Source: Sporosarcina globispora (GTDB taxonomy: Bacteria; Bacillota; Bacilli; Bacillales; Cytobacillaceae). From it: a stretch of 64,000 nucleotides of DNA. The position numbers and the translations under genes are program-made. The number at the start of each line of letters is the position of its first letter. Position 1 is the stretch's first letter. Under the pieces are notes generated by a model. The model had not been told where the DNA came from. It saw nothing but the letters and a program-made list of their open reading frames with translations, and made no database searches. The stretch spans positions 644,001-708,000 of the forward strand of contig NZ_LGUF01000007.1 in the NCBI RefSeq assembly GCF_001274725.1, given 5' to 3'. Below, in pieces: positions 49,359-59,029 of the stretch.

Positions 49359-51077
49359 TTAGTTAACTCCTACAGAAGTGTATGCATCCATAACAGCTTG
49401 AGTTTCTGCTGATGGTGCCCCATTTTTATCTGGATGTAAGTCACGAGCAGCGTGGATAGCAGCTTCACGCATGTCATGGAATCCTGATGTAGGTGTTAAA
49501 TATAGAGTTAAAGCACGGTAATAAATTTTTTCTGCTTTTGTCCTGCCAATTCCTTTAATCGTAATTCCGTTATTTGTACCGCCTTGCGTAATTAAGTAAG
49601 CAGCTTTATTATTAATACCGCTGTTAATGTGAACGCCCCCATTGTCTAAAGTACCGAGGTAACGATCATCATAATGATCTGGATAGCGACCTGATGGCAT
49701 ATATGCTGTACTTACGCTCTTAGAAGCTGGGTCACTCATGGAACGAAGGCCCCCGTCACCAGGAATGTTAGGAGTATAGATATCTTCTCCCAGATCCCAT
49801 TCAGTTACTCCAGTAGTGTACATTTGAGTGAATTGACCGAAGATGTCTGCTAATGACTCATTGATAGCTCCAGATTCATTCTCGTAAGTTAAGTCTGTCG
49901 TATTTGTAATGACGCCATGAGTCATTTCATGACCAGTTACGTCTAACGCTCCAGAAAGTGAGCCATATTTAATCCCGTCTCCATCTCCGTATAACATTTG
50001 TTTTCCATTCCATCCGGCATTGTTCCATTTTATTCCAACGTGGACAGAATTGATTAATGTCATCCCTTTATCATCTAAGCTGTTGCGCTTGTGAATGTTT
50101 TGATAGTATTTGTTTACTTTATCCGAGTTTACATGTGCAGAAACGGCAGCAGGATCATAGAAAAAGTTACTTGCACTATTTGTTGATACTTCCCATCCTG
50201 AGAATCCTAAAAGACCTGCAAAGATTATGAAAAGAGATTCATCTGTACGACGAGCGTCATAGGTGGCAATAGGTACAGTGTTCTGGTTCACAACAGAAGC
50301 ACCATACATATAACTTGTTCCAGTTTCAAGATCCTTTCCAACAGGGAAGGATTGCAGTTTGCCAAATACGTCTAGTCCTCTTGCCGTCACTGGTGAAAGT
50401 GTTGTTGGATCCACGTTGTGCAGTGCGTTGAAGCTATTAATGACTTTACCGCTTGTTGCATCTACGAAGTAATGGAAGTATCCAGGGGCCGGGACAGAAG
50501 TAGATGCTTTTACTAGGTAAGTTAAGTAATATTTTCCTTCATGGGGATAAATGGTTAATTCAGAGTCAATACCATCATAAGATTTTACTTCACCAATTTG
50601 GGATTCAACGTCTTCTTTGACAATTGCAATTGCCTCATCTTTGGAAATAGACGCTTCTGTTGGAATGATTGTACGGGCTAAATTTTGTGTTACCTTGCCT
50701 AAGGATGCATACACATCATTGTTTGCGTCTAATGCAACAGTTTGTCCTGAACCGTAAATCGGAATTCCTTTGTACTGCTCGACAGTAAGTACATGATATG
50801 TATTTGTTGTACTATCCGCCGTTTCTCGAATGATTTTGAATTGCTCCCCTGGAGTTACTAGTTTCACAGCTGGAGATTTTACCTGTGATTGCAGATAAGC
50901 TTTTACCACATCTTTCTTACTTAATCCTTCCGCCTTAAAAAGGACAGCTGATGTGTTTGCAGTCTCAGCAGCAAATGAAGCTGAAGTTGGCAATAGTCCT
51001 CCAAACGCAACGGATAGAGCCAATACAGCAGGAATTGCTGCCTTCTTACTAATTTTTTTCTTCTTGTTCTTTTTCAA
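49359..51077 (-). CDS. npr: Thermolysin-like neutral metalloprotease (M4, bacillolysin)
   Basis: 572 residues from TTG 51077, eight bases after GAGGTGAAGGG region; the frame is open further upstream without RBS. Lysine-rich signal peptide (KKNKKKKISKKAAIPAVLAL...ASFA), FTP and PepSY propeptide (about 55-245), then the M4 catalytic domain with zinc site HEMTH plus the downstream Glu in GAINESLADIFG, and the GGVHINSGINNKAAY segment with the catalytic His region. Secreted broad-specificity protease activated by removal of the propeptide. Confidence 0.95.
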   Translation of the reverse strand: MKKNKKKKISKKAAIPAVLALSVAFGGLLPTSASFAAETANTSAVLFKAEGLSKKDVVKAYLQSQVKSPAVKLVTPGEQFKIIRETADSTTNTYHVLTVEQYKGIPIYGSGQTVALDANNDVYASLGKVTQNLARTIIPTEASISKDEAIAIVKEDVESQIGEVKSYDGIDSELTIYPHEGKYYLTYLVKASTSVPAPGYFHYFVDATSGKVINSFNALHNVDPTTLSPVTARGLDVFGKLQSFPVGKDLETGTSYMYGASVVNQNTVPIATYDARRTDESLFIIFAGLLGFSGWEVSTNSASNFFYDPAAVSAHVNSDKVNKYYQNIHKRNSLDDKGMTLINSVHVGIKWNNAGWNGKQMLYGDGDGIKYGSLSGALDVTGHEMTHGVITNTTDLTYENESGAINESLADIFGQFTQMYTTGVTEWDLGEDIYTPNIPGDGGLRSMSDPASKSVSTAYMPSGRYPDHYDDRYLGTLDNGGVHINSGINNKAAYLITQGGTNNGITIKGIGRTKAEKIYYRALTLYLTPTSGFHDMREAAIHAARDLHPDKNGAPSAETQAVMDAYTSVGVN

Positions 51078-51148
51078 TCCCTTCACCTCTTCTTCAAAAT
51101 TTGATTCAACAATTAGAATTATTGAGAAAATTATGAAATAAATCAACG

Positions 51149-51225
51149 ATTTTCGATGAATCTCGTATTGAGATAATTTTTACGAGTTTTATCAAGGGTT
51201 TTTGAGAATTTCGAGTATTTTCGAT
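51149..51225. promoter_or_regulatory. Repeated ATTTTCGAT motif between npr and the tasA operon
   Basis: ATTTTCGAT occurs at 51149-51157 and 51217-51225, with related TCTCGTATTGAGA and ATCTCGATAT nearby, in the divergent promoter region. It may be an operator shared by protease and biofilm genes; no known consensus was recognised. Confidence 0.4.
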
Positions 51226-51329
51226 AAAAAACTACATTGATTTACAAGGGAAAAATCTCGATATCAATTTTCGGAAAATTAAGTAATAATTAGGGCCAAT
51301 AGAGTTGTTTTGCAGGGGAGTGTAAAAAA

Positions 51330-51983
51330 ATGAGGAGAAAGTTTCATCATGCAATCATACTTCCAAGCTTATGCTGCATTTCCTTTTATATCGGAATTCA
51401 TATAGTAGGTGAAACAGAAGCATCATTCACAAGCCAAGTTTCACCTGAACCTATGGAAATATCAGCTGCATTTGTTTTTCCAGCAATTATTGAACAGCTA
51501 GAGGGTGATGCTGAGGAAATTGCGAATAACGCGGCCAGCAAATATGAAATAATCACTAATGATTTCCACGATGCAGTGCTGCCAGAATTATATACTAGGC
51601 TTGCTGAAATCGAAGAGTGTGAACAGGAGCTGCGAATTCAATTAAACCAACTTCAGAGCATTTATAATGAACTTTTTGCCTACCAGAGGAAGATCCAAAG
51701 TTATGAAGAGAGCGACACCCTTACATTTCATTATGTACGTGACGGATATCAACACGTGAAAAGAATTATGGAAGATGGACAAGCTGCCATTGATTTTCAG
51801 GAAATCGAAACGATCCGCTCCTCATTACAATCACAAATAAATGAACTGGAAAGAGAGAAATCTATCCAAGCCGATCACCAAGAGAATACGAAATCTCTGG
51901 ATGAAACCGAAGGATTGAATCAGGCAGCAACAAATTCAAATAACTTAAAGCAGGTGACAGAAAATGGGCAAGAAAATTTTTAA
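51330..51983 (+). CDS. DUF4047 protein of the sipW-tasA operon
   Basis: 217 residues. Hydrophobic N-terminus (about 8-28) followed by TEASFTSQ, which recalls the post-signal AYFSDT of TasA-type proteins, then long charged helices with heptad character (about 85-185). DUF4047 proteins sit beside SipW and camelysin genes in Bacilli. Its end overlaps the sipW start by 20 bases. Role unproven, likely in fibre export or assembly. Confidence 0.78.
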   Translation: MRRKFHHAIILPSLCCISFYIGIHIVGETEASFTSQVSPEPMEISAAFVFPAIIEQLEGDAEEIANNAASKYEIITNDFHDAVLPELYTRLAEIEECEQELRIQLNQLQSIYNELFAYQRKIQSYEESDTLTFHYVRDGYQHVKRIMEDGQAAIDFQEIETIRSSLQSQINELEREKSIQADHQENTKSLDETEGLNQAATNSNNLKQVTENGQENF

Positions 51984-52509
51984 CATTCTAAGTAAGATTT
52001 CAGGAAGTATTTTCCTGGTTATCGTATGCGTGTTAGCATTTGTTGTTCTTTCTTCTAGAATTTCTGGTGGAGAACCAACCGTTTTAGGGTATCAAGTCAA
52101 AGCAGTCTTGTCAGGTTCGATGGAACCAACCTTTGAAACGGGTTCAATAATTTCGATTAAATTAAGTGATTCTCGCACGAAATATGATAAAGGGGAGATT
52201 ATAACATTTCGTATGGAAGATAAGTTAATCACGCATAGAATTATAGATGTCATCAATGAGAATGGACAAGTTTCCTATAAAACAAAAGGGGATAATAACA
52301 ATGGTCCAGATATATGGATCGTTTACCCGCAAGACATAGTTGGGAAGTATTCAGGAGTCACGATACCCTATGCAGGATTTGCAATGAATTATGCAAATAG
52401 TAAGGCGGGGTCAGCTCTATTGTTGATTGTACCGGGCATACTGTTGATTATTTCTGGATTGCGCTCGATTATTGGTGCGAAGAATGAGCTAGAAGTGAGC
52501 AAAGCGTAA
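51964..52509 (+). CDS. sipW: Signal peptidase I, SipW type
   Basis: 181 residues with one membrane segment at each end. Catalytic Ser52 in SGSMEPT; the general base is His91 (LITHRI) instead of lysine, which marks the ER/archaeal-type SipW class. SipW processes TasA-family fibre proteins such as the product of the next gene. Confidence 0.95.
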   Translation: MGKKIFNILSKISGSIFLVIVCVLAFVVLSSRISGGEPTVLGYQVKAVLSGSMEPTFETGSIISIKLSDSRTKYDKGEIITFRMEDKLITHRIIDVINENGQVSYKTKGDNNNGPDIWIVYPQDIVGKYSGVTIPYAGFAMNYANSKAGSALLLIVPGILLIISGLRSIIGAKNELEVSKA

Positions 52510-52595
52510 AAAATTGTTTACAACTCCTATGTATCTACAAAAAATACATAAGAGTTTAATAAATTTTACAATATCAAAATTAGGAGGATTTTCGT

Positions 52596-53213
52596 ATGAG
52601 TTTTGCAAAGAAGGTAAGTCAAGGTGTGATGAGTGCAGCATTAGGATTATCGTTAATTGGAGGAGGAACATTTGCATACTTTAGTGATACTGTAGAAACG
52701 CAAAATACATTTGCTGCCGGTACATTAGATTTGGGGATGAATCCCAGTGCTGTTGTAAACATTAGCAATATTAAGCCTGGTGACGAAGTATATCGTGAAT
52801 TCACTTTAGAAAACAACGGTACACTGCCGATTGGAAAAGTATTATTAAATACAAAATACACGGTTGCTGATGCAATGCAAGATGGACAAGCTAATACAGA
52901 TGATTTAGCAAAACACATCAAAGTTACAATCATGTACAACACAAGCAGTGCAACAAATACAGTAGTTGAAACAACGCTGCATGACCTGCAAACCCAACAA
53001 CCAGATTTAACTGAAATAAATACAAGCGTTGGCCCTAAGCCAGATGGAATTCCTGCTGGAGAAAAGGAAAAAATCTTTGTATTATTTGAATTCGTAGACA
53101 ATGGAGAAAATCAAAATCAATTCCAGGGCGATAAACTTCAAGTGAATTGGACGTTTAATGCACAGACAGAAAGTTCAACCTACCACGACGATACAGATCC
53201 AAACAACAATTGA
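52596..53213 (+). CDS. TasA/camelysin (CalY) family biofilm fibre protein
   Basis: 205 residues. Signal peptide (about 1-28) leading to GTFAYFSDTVETQNTFAAGTLDL, the conserved start of mature TasA/CalY (M73) proteins, then a beta-rich body and a DDTDPNNN tail. Secreted after SipW cleavage and assembled into surface fibres. RBS TAGGAGGA; terminator at 53263. Confidence 0.93.
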   Translation: MSFAKKVSQGVMSAALGLSLIGGGTFAYFSDTVETQNTFAAGTLDLGMNPSAVVNISNIKPGDEVYREFTLENNGTLPIGKVLLNTKYTVADAMQDGQANTDDLAKHIKVTIMYNTSSATNTVVETTLHDLQTQQPDLTEINTSVGPKPDGIPAGEKEKIFVLFEFVDNGENQNQFQGDKLQVNWTFNAQTESSTYHDDTDPNNN

Positions 53214-53262
53214 TCAATCACCTGAAGCAGTTCTTATGGGAAAAATTTCAAAATCATACTGC

Positions 53263-53303
53263 CAGCGCGTTTCGGTATTCAACCGGTACGCGCTGTTTTT
53301 TGC
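53263..53303 (+). terminator. Terminator of the sipW-tasA operon
   Basis: CAGCGCGT pairs with ACGCGCTG, inner CGGTA/ACCGG pairing, then TTTTTT. Confidence 0.88.
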
Positions 53304-53416
53304 TGGTGTCTTGTACTCAGAATATTCAGATTCGTGTATAATGAAATAATCTTTATTCCTACATAAAACTTTTGATAATTCTTTATATTTATTTGAGTAC
53401 TGAAGGAGCGAGTAGC

Positions 53417-54667
53417 ATGTTAGCGGGAGAAATCATCAAATTTTACCGGCAAAAGGCTGGTCTTACACAAGAGCAACTGGGAAAAGGAATTTGCACACCC
53501 TCCTATGTAAGCAAAATCGAACTTGGGCAAACGGAGTGTTCTTCGGAAATAATAGTATTAATAGCAGATCGTTTAAACATCGATTTCGACAATGAGGTCA
53601 GCAACTTTAAGATACTTGGGAAAAAGCTTCATTCCTGGCATAAGGCCATCATTATGCAAAGAATGAATGACATAGAGGAATTCAAAAAAGAACTAGAAAA
53701 ACTCCCCTTTATAAACTCTTCTCACTATGGGCCTTTATACCATTTACTACAAGCAAGATATTATATTCTGAAGCAAAATTTCGAGAAAGCAAATGTAATT
53801 TTAAACGATATTCAAAAAGAGTATCCCGTTCTTCCCCCTTTTGAGCAAAATCTGCTGAAGCATGTATGGGGCATATATTATATAGCCAACTGCGTCACTA
53901 ATAGAACCGAAAATCATCAAAAGGCAGTAAGAGTCTTAAATGAAATCAATAAAGAGGAATATGGAAACTCTGAATATTATTATGATTTGGCTCTAGCTTA
54001 TCACTGTATCGATTCCAAAGTGATGGCTTATTCATATGCAGAAAAAGCGCTGCGCTATTTCAAGGAAACGAATAATACCTTAATGTCAATCAATGCCGAG
54101 TCCTTGATGCTTCTGCAGATTGGAAACGATATGTATCTTGATATGGATGAGTTGGCGGAATCCTATCAGAATCTAATTTATCACTGTGAAATACTGCATG
54201 CGCCTGTAAAAAAAGGTATGCTCTTAAACAATTTAGGATACGAATATTCTAAAAGAAAAGATTTTGCCAATGCACATAAATATTATAAAAAAGTGCTTCA
54301 AATGACGGAAAAATCTTCTATTATATATCTTCCGCGTCTGTTCAATTATTTGGAAAGCGGTTTGGATGGAAATCTGATCCCCAAAAGAAATTTGCTGCAG
54401 AAGGCTAAGGAAGGGAAGTTCTTGTCAAGAGAGCTGGACAACCGTTTTTTCAAAATATTATTCAAGCTTTTGATTTATCGTATTGAGAATAAACTTGATC
54501 AGTATTACAGTTTCATTGAAAAGGATGCTTTACCGTATTTAAAGTTAAACGATCATACGAGTTTAATTAACATGTATGCCAAGCAATTGTATAATTTTTA
54601 CATGGAGAAGGAACAGTATGAGAAAGTTGCCCAAGTATCAACAATTCTTATAGAAGGTGTATCTTAA
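53417..54667 (+). CDS. HTH-TPR transcriptional regulator (RRNPP-like)
   Basis: 416 residues from ATG 53417 after GGAGCGAG; the open frame to 53372 lacks an RBS. N-terminal XRE helix-turn-helix (about 5-60, LTQEQLGKGICTPSYVSKIELGQ) and a long TPR region (about 90-410, e.g. LGYEYSKRKDFANAHKYYKKVL). This architecture is shared with peptide-sensing RRNPP regulators. No signal-peptide gene was found downstream. Its position after the tasA operon suggests control of biofilm genes. Confidence 0.82.
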   Translation: MLAGEIIKFYRQKAGLTQEQLGKGICTPSYVSKIELGQTECSSEIIVLIADRLNIDFDNEVSNFKILGKKLHSWHKAIIMQRMNDIEEFKKELEKLPFINSSHYGPLYHLLQARYYILKQNFEKANVILNDIQKEYPVLPPFEQNLLKHVWGIYYIANCVTNRTENHQKAVRVLNEINKEEYGNSEYYYDLALAYHCIDSKVMAYSYAEKALRYFKETNNTLMSINAESLMLLQIGNDMYLDMDELAESYQNLIYHCEILHAPVKKGMLLNNLGYEYSKRKDFANAHKYYKKVLQMTEKSSIIYLPRLFNYLESGLDGNLIPKRNLLQKAKEGKFLSRELDNRFFKILFKLLIYRIENKLDQYYSFIEKDALPYLKLNDHTSLINMYAKQLYNFYMEKEQYEKVAQVSTILIEGVS

Positions 54668-54887
54668 CACATAAATAATGGTAATATAGCTGACTGTTTT
54701 TTAGGTTCTGGTGCAAATAATACTCAGTATAAACATTTTTGAGTTTACCATTTGATACTGTAAGAGGATTCAATAAACCTTTTGCCTTTTCTAAGGTCAA
54801 ATAAGGAGCTTGAAGCTCATATCATTTTTTACTGTTCATTATAAAACGCCACTCGCTTGATTTTCATGTGCTCCTGGAGTAAATCAT

Positions 54888-55090
54888 TAATGAAGATTAG
54901 AGGTATCGGGGCATGGGCCGCAGATTATATGATGATGAAATGTCTGCACATCACTTCTTCCTTCCCGGTCGCCGATGTCGGCCTTCATAATGCTTTAAAG
55001 AATCAATTAGGACTTGAGAGAAAACCGGCAATCAAAGAAATCGAAGAATATGCAGCAGAATGGAAAGGCTGGGGGGCGCATGCTGCCTAG
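54888..55090 (+). pseudogene. alkA: AlkA DNA-3-methyladenine glycosylase relic
   Basis: Reads MKIRGIGAWAADYMMMKCLHITSSFPVADVGLHNALKNQLG...EEYAAEWKGWGAHAA-stop: the helix-hairpin-helix and catalytic-Asp (VADVGL) segment of AlkA. The N-terminal two thirds and the C-terminal FYLWRSL end are missing. It precedes an ogt relic. Confidence 0.8.
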
Positions 55091-55156
55091 AGGTCATTAT
55101 TTGACAAAAATACATAAACTGGATTAACAATCACCGATTGATGTGATCGAAATCTT

Positions 55157-55555
55157 TTGTTCTCTGAAAAGGGGAAAAAGGGGAATTTACTGCATGCAGA
55201 AACTCCTCCGCTTTTAGCAGAATGCTATAACCAGCTTGACGAGTATTTTAAAGGAGATCGTCGAGAATTTACCCTCCCGTATCAATTTGAAGGGACTGAC
55301 TCAGTATGGAACGCTTTAATAGACATTCCCTACGCGGGAACAGGGTCCTATAAGGATATTGCCGTTTCTATCTGGAATGAAAAAGCGATCAGAGCTGTTG
55401 GTAGTGCAAATGGAAAAAACAAGTTAAGCATTGTCATTCCCTGTCACAGAGTAATCGGTTCAAATGGGAAATTAACCGGCTATGCATGAGGCCTGTGGCG
55501 AAAAAAAGTCTGCTTCAACATCTTGTACTAAGAAATTTAAAGCTTGGAATAGATA
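55157..55555 (+). pseudogene. ogt: Methylated-DNA-protein cysteine methyltransferase (Ogt/AdaB) relic
   Basis: Reads LLAECYNQLDEYFKGDRREFTLPYQFEGTDSVWNAL...VGSANGKNKLSIVIPCHRVIGSNGKLTGYA, where PCHRV is the methyl-accepting cysteine motif. A TGA follows at 55487-55489 where family members read AGGLWRK, and a further frameshift leads to SLLQHLVLRNLKLGIDKK. The N-terminus is also damaged. The protein might still be made short, but loss of the C-terminus suggests a pseudogene. Confidence 0.75.
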
Positions 55556-55574
55556 AAAAACCAATAAAACAAAA

Positions 55575-55605
55575 ACAACCGAGTATCCAAAACTTACTCG
55601 GTTGT
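55575..55605 (+). terminator. Terminator after the ogt relic
   Basis: ACAACCGAGTA pairs with TACTCGGTTGT, short T-rich tail. Confidence 0.8.
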
Positions 55606-55729
55606 CTTTCGTTTATAGACTAATCTCCTCGAAAATATTTCCAGCTGACCATTAAAATTCCTTTTTTCAATTCCCTGGGCCAGCACAAGAGAAAGACACC
55701 AAATTCCCACTGCACTCACCGATGCGGCC

Positions 55730-55778
55730 TTAACTCCATCCCGCAGGGCCTTACGCCGTTCATACAAGATGGAGTTAA
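55730..55778. repeat. Inverted repeat in the aspA upstream region
   Basis: TTAACTCCATC (55730-55740) and GATGGAGTTAA (55768-55778) are 11-base inverse copies around a 27-base centre. Unknown role. The rest of 55606-55912 holds no gene. Confidence 0.55.
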
Positions 55779-55912
55779 TGTAGTGACAGGCACTTTTTGC
55801 TTAATCATTAATCATTGCCAATTCCACTTATCAGCATTATAGTGAATACGAAGGATAAGTCATTACAAAACCTATATATATCTGAAAGGTTTATATAAAG
55901 GAGAAGAAGTAT

Positions 55913-57343
55913 ATGTTAGCAGCAAAGAACAGCTTCAGAATTGAAAAAGATTTTCTAGGCTCTAAAGAAGTTCCAGTTGAAGCCTATTATGGCGTTCAGA
56001 CGCTTCGTGCGGTCGAGAACTTTCCAATCACAGGCTATAGGATTCATCCTGAGTTAATTAAAGCAATGGCGATGGTGAAAAAGGCTGCTGCCTTGGCGAA
56101 TATGGAGGTTAAGCGTCTTTATTCCGGTATTGGAGATCCCATCGTACAGGCAGCCGATGAAATGATTGAAGGACTATGGCATGATCAGGTCATTGTTGAC
56201 CCAATTCAGGGTGGTGCCGGTACATCAATTAATATGAATATTAATGAAATCCTTGCTAACCGTGCGATTGAAATAATGGGCTACGAAAAAGGCGATTATT
56301 CTCATTGCAGCCCTAATACCCATGTCAATATGTCACAATCGACGAATGATGCCTTTCCGACAGCGATGCATATCTCAGTTTTAAATCTTTTGGATCAATT
56401 AATCGTGACAATGGAGCACATGCATTCCGTTTTCCTTGAAAAATCAAAGGCATTCAACCATGTGATTAAAATGGGACGGACTCATCTGCAGGATGCTGTT
56501 CCGATCAGACTTGGTCAGGAATTTGAAGCATACAGCCGTGTCATTGCACGTGACATAAAGCGCATTAAGCAATCAAAACAGCACTTATATGAATTAAATA
56601 TGGGGGCAACAGCAGTTGGAACAGGACTGAATGCGATCCCAAAATACATCGACTTAGTGGTGAAGCACATTGCCGACATTAGCGGCCTGCCATTTACAGG
56701 GGCAGAACATCTTGTGGATGCTACACAGAATACGGATTCTTATACTGAAGTTTCCGGAGCATTGAAAATCTGCATGATCAATATGTCCAAAATCGCTAAT
56801 GACTTGCGTCTAATGGCTTCTGGCCCAAGAGCAGGCCTAGCGGAAATTTCGCTTCCAGCGAGACAGCCGGGTTCTTCCATCATGCCAGGAAAAGTAAACC
56901 CTGTTCTTCCGGAGCTTATTAATCAGGTGGCATTCCAGGTCATCGGAAACGACCATACAATCTCTCTTGCTTCAGAAGCAGGACAGCTTGAACTGAACGT
57001 CATGGAGCCAGTCCTGATCTTTAACCTTCTGCAATCGATCAGCATTATGAACAATGCTTTCAATACGTTTACAGAGCACTGTGTAAAAGGAATCGAAGCC
57101 AATGAAGAAAGATTAAGGGAATACGTTGAAAAGAGTGTGGGCATCATTACTGCAGTAAACCCTCACCTTGGCTATGAAGTCGTATCAAGAATCGCGAGGG
57201 AAGCTATTTTAACAGGCTCTTCAATCAGGGAACTATGCCTGAAATATGATGTGCTGACAGAAGAAGAACTGGATTTAATCCTCGATCCATATGAAATGAC
57301 AGATCCTGGCATTGCAGGCGCTGTGCTGCTGGAAAGAGACTGA
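55913..57343 (+). CDS. aspA: Aspartate ammonia-lyase
   Basis: 476 residues, fumarase/aspartase superfamily. GGAGTSINMNINE, SPNTHVNMSQSTND, GRTHLQDAVPIRLGQEF and the signature loop GSSIMPGKVNP (about 322-332). It converts aspartate to fumarate and ammonia. The GxxTxxNxN and KVN contexts favour aspartase over class II fumarase. RBS AAAGGAGAAG. It is not preceded by an asparaginase gene, unlike B. subtilis ansAB. Confidence 0.93.
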   Translation: MLAAKNSFRIEKDFLGSKEVPVEAYYGVQTLRAVENFPITGYRIHPELIKAMAMVKKAAALANMEVKRLYSGIGDPIVQAADEMIEGLWHDQVIVDPIQGGAGTSINMNINEILANRAIEIMGYEKGDYSHCSPNTHVNMSQSTNDAFPTAMHISVLNLLDQLIVTMEHMHSVFLEKSKAFNHVIKMGRTHLQDAVPIRLGQEFEAYSRVIARDIKRIKQSKQHLYELNMGATAVGTGLNAIPKYIDLVVKHIADISGLPFTGAEHLVDATQNTDSYTEVSGALKICMINMSKIANDLRLMASGPRAGLAEISLPARQPGSSIMPGKVNPVLPELINQVAFQVIGNDHTISLASEAGQLELNVMEPVLIFNLLQSISIMNNAFNTFTEHCVKGIEANEERLREYVEKSVGIITAVNPHLGYEVVSRIAREAILTGSSIRELCLKYDVLTEEELDLILDPYEMTDPGIAGAVLLERD

Positions 57344-57354
57344 TTCGTTTGCCT

Positions 57355-57384
57355 AACCCCCAATACTTTATTGGGGGTTTTGTT
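57355..57384 (+). terminator. Terminator after aspA
   Basis: AACCCCCAATA pairs with TATTGGGGGTTTTGTTTT. Array B begins 14 bases later. Confidence 0.92.
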
Positions 57385-57397
57385 TTACTTTTTGTTG

Positions 57398-59010
57398 CTC
57401 ATTCGGACAGGGTCAGTCGAAATCCGGAAGAATCAGTCCGAATCTGGGCTTCATTCGGACAGGAATAGTTGAAATCCGGAATAATCAGTCCGAATCTGGG
57501 CTTCATTCGGACAGGAGCAGAGGAAATCCAGAAGAATCAGTCCGAATCCGGGTCTCATTCGGACAGGAATAGCGGAAATCCGGAAGAAACAGTCCGAATC
57601 CAGTCATCATTCGGACAGGAATAGCGGAAATCCGAAAGAATCAGTCCGAATCCGGGTCTCATTCGGACAGGAATAGCGAAAATCCGGAATAATCAGTCCG
57701 AATCCGGGTCTCATTCGGACAGGAATAGCGGAAATCCGAAAGAATCAGTCCGAATCCGGGTCTCATTCGGACAGGAATAGCGGAAATCCGGAATAATCAG
57801 TCCGAATCCGGGTCTCATTCGGACAGGAATAGCGGAAATCCGAAAGAATCAGTCCGAATCCGGGTCTCATTCGGACAGGAATAGCGGAAATCCGGAATAA
57901 TCAGTCCGAATCCGGGTCTCATTCGGACAGGAATAGCGGAAATCCGAAAGAATCAGTCCGAATCCGGGTCTCATTCGGACAGGAATAGCGGAAATCCGGA
58001 ATAATCAGTCCGAATCCGGGTCTCATTCGGACAGGAATAGCGGAAATCCGAAAGAATCAGTCCGAATCCGGGTCTCATTCGGACAGGAATAGCGGAAATC
58101 CGGAATAATCAGTCCGAATCCGGGTCTCATTCGGACAGGAATAGCGGAAATCCGAAAGAATCAGTCCGAATCCGGGTCTCATTCGGACAGGAATAGCGGA
58201 AATCCGGAATAATCAGTCCGAATCCGGGTCTCATTCGGACAGGAATAGCGGAAATCCGGAAGAATCAGTCCGAATCCGTGCTTCATTCGGACAGGAATAG
58301 TTGAAATCCGGAAGAAACAGTCCGAATCCGGGTCTCATTCGGACAGGAATAGCGGAAATCCGAAAGAATCAGTCCGAATCCAGGCCTCATTCGGACAGGA
58401 ATAGTGGAAATCCGGAAGAATCAGTCCGAATCCAGGCCTCATTCGGACAGGAATAGTTGAAATCCGGAAGAAACAGTCCGAATCCAGGCCTCATTCGGAC
58501 AGGAATAGTTGAAATCCGGAAGAATCAGTCCGAATCCGTGCTTCATTCGGACAGGAATAGTTGAAATCCGGAAGAAACAGTCCGAATCCAGGCCTCATTC
58601 GGACAGGAATAGTTGAAATCCGGAAGAATCAGTCCGAATCCGTGCTTCATTCGGACAGGAATAGTTGAAATCCGGAAGAAACAGTCCGAATCCAGGCCTC
58701 ATTCGGACAGGAATAGCGGAAATCCGGAAGAATCAGTCCGAATCCAGGCCTCATTCGGACAGGAATAGTTGAAATCCGGAAGAAACAGTCCGAATCCAGG
58801 CCTCATTCGGACAGGAATAGTTGAAATCCGGAAGAATCAGTCCGAATCCGTGCTTCATTCGGACAGGAATAGTTGAAATCCGGAAGAAACAGTCCGAATC
58901 CAGGCCTCATTCGGACAGGAATAGCGGAAATCCAGAAGAAACAGTCCGAATCCAGTCATCATCCGGACAGGATCAGCGGAAATCTGAGAGCTATAGTCCG
59001 AACTCAATCC
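57398..59010 (+). repeat. Tandem array B of the 52-bp TTCGGAC repeat (about 31 units)
   Basis: Units read ATTCGGACAGGAATAGCGG, AAATCC, a variable GGAAGAATC / GAAAGAATC / GGAATAATC part, AGTCCGAATCC and a variable linker (GGGTCTC, AGGCCTC, GTGCTTC). From about 57610 to 58240 two middle variants alternate strictly, giving a 104-base higher-order period. From about 58440 to 58900 a second 104-base dimer (GGCCTC/GTGCTTC linkers) takes over. The edge units are the most diverged. It lies between convergent aspA and the NERD gene, same orientation as array A. Confidence 0.95.
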
Positions 59011-59029
59011 TTTATCCATAAATAATAAA

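Noticed and set aside
55730..55778. Integron attC-like site
   Set aside because: The inverted repeat lacks attC core sequences (RYYYAAC/GTTRRRY), and there is no integrase or cassette array.
57398..59010. CRISPR array
   Set aside because: Units are contiguous near-identical 52-mers with no unique spacers, and no cas genes are present.
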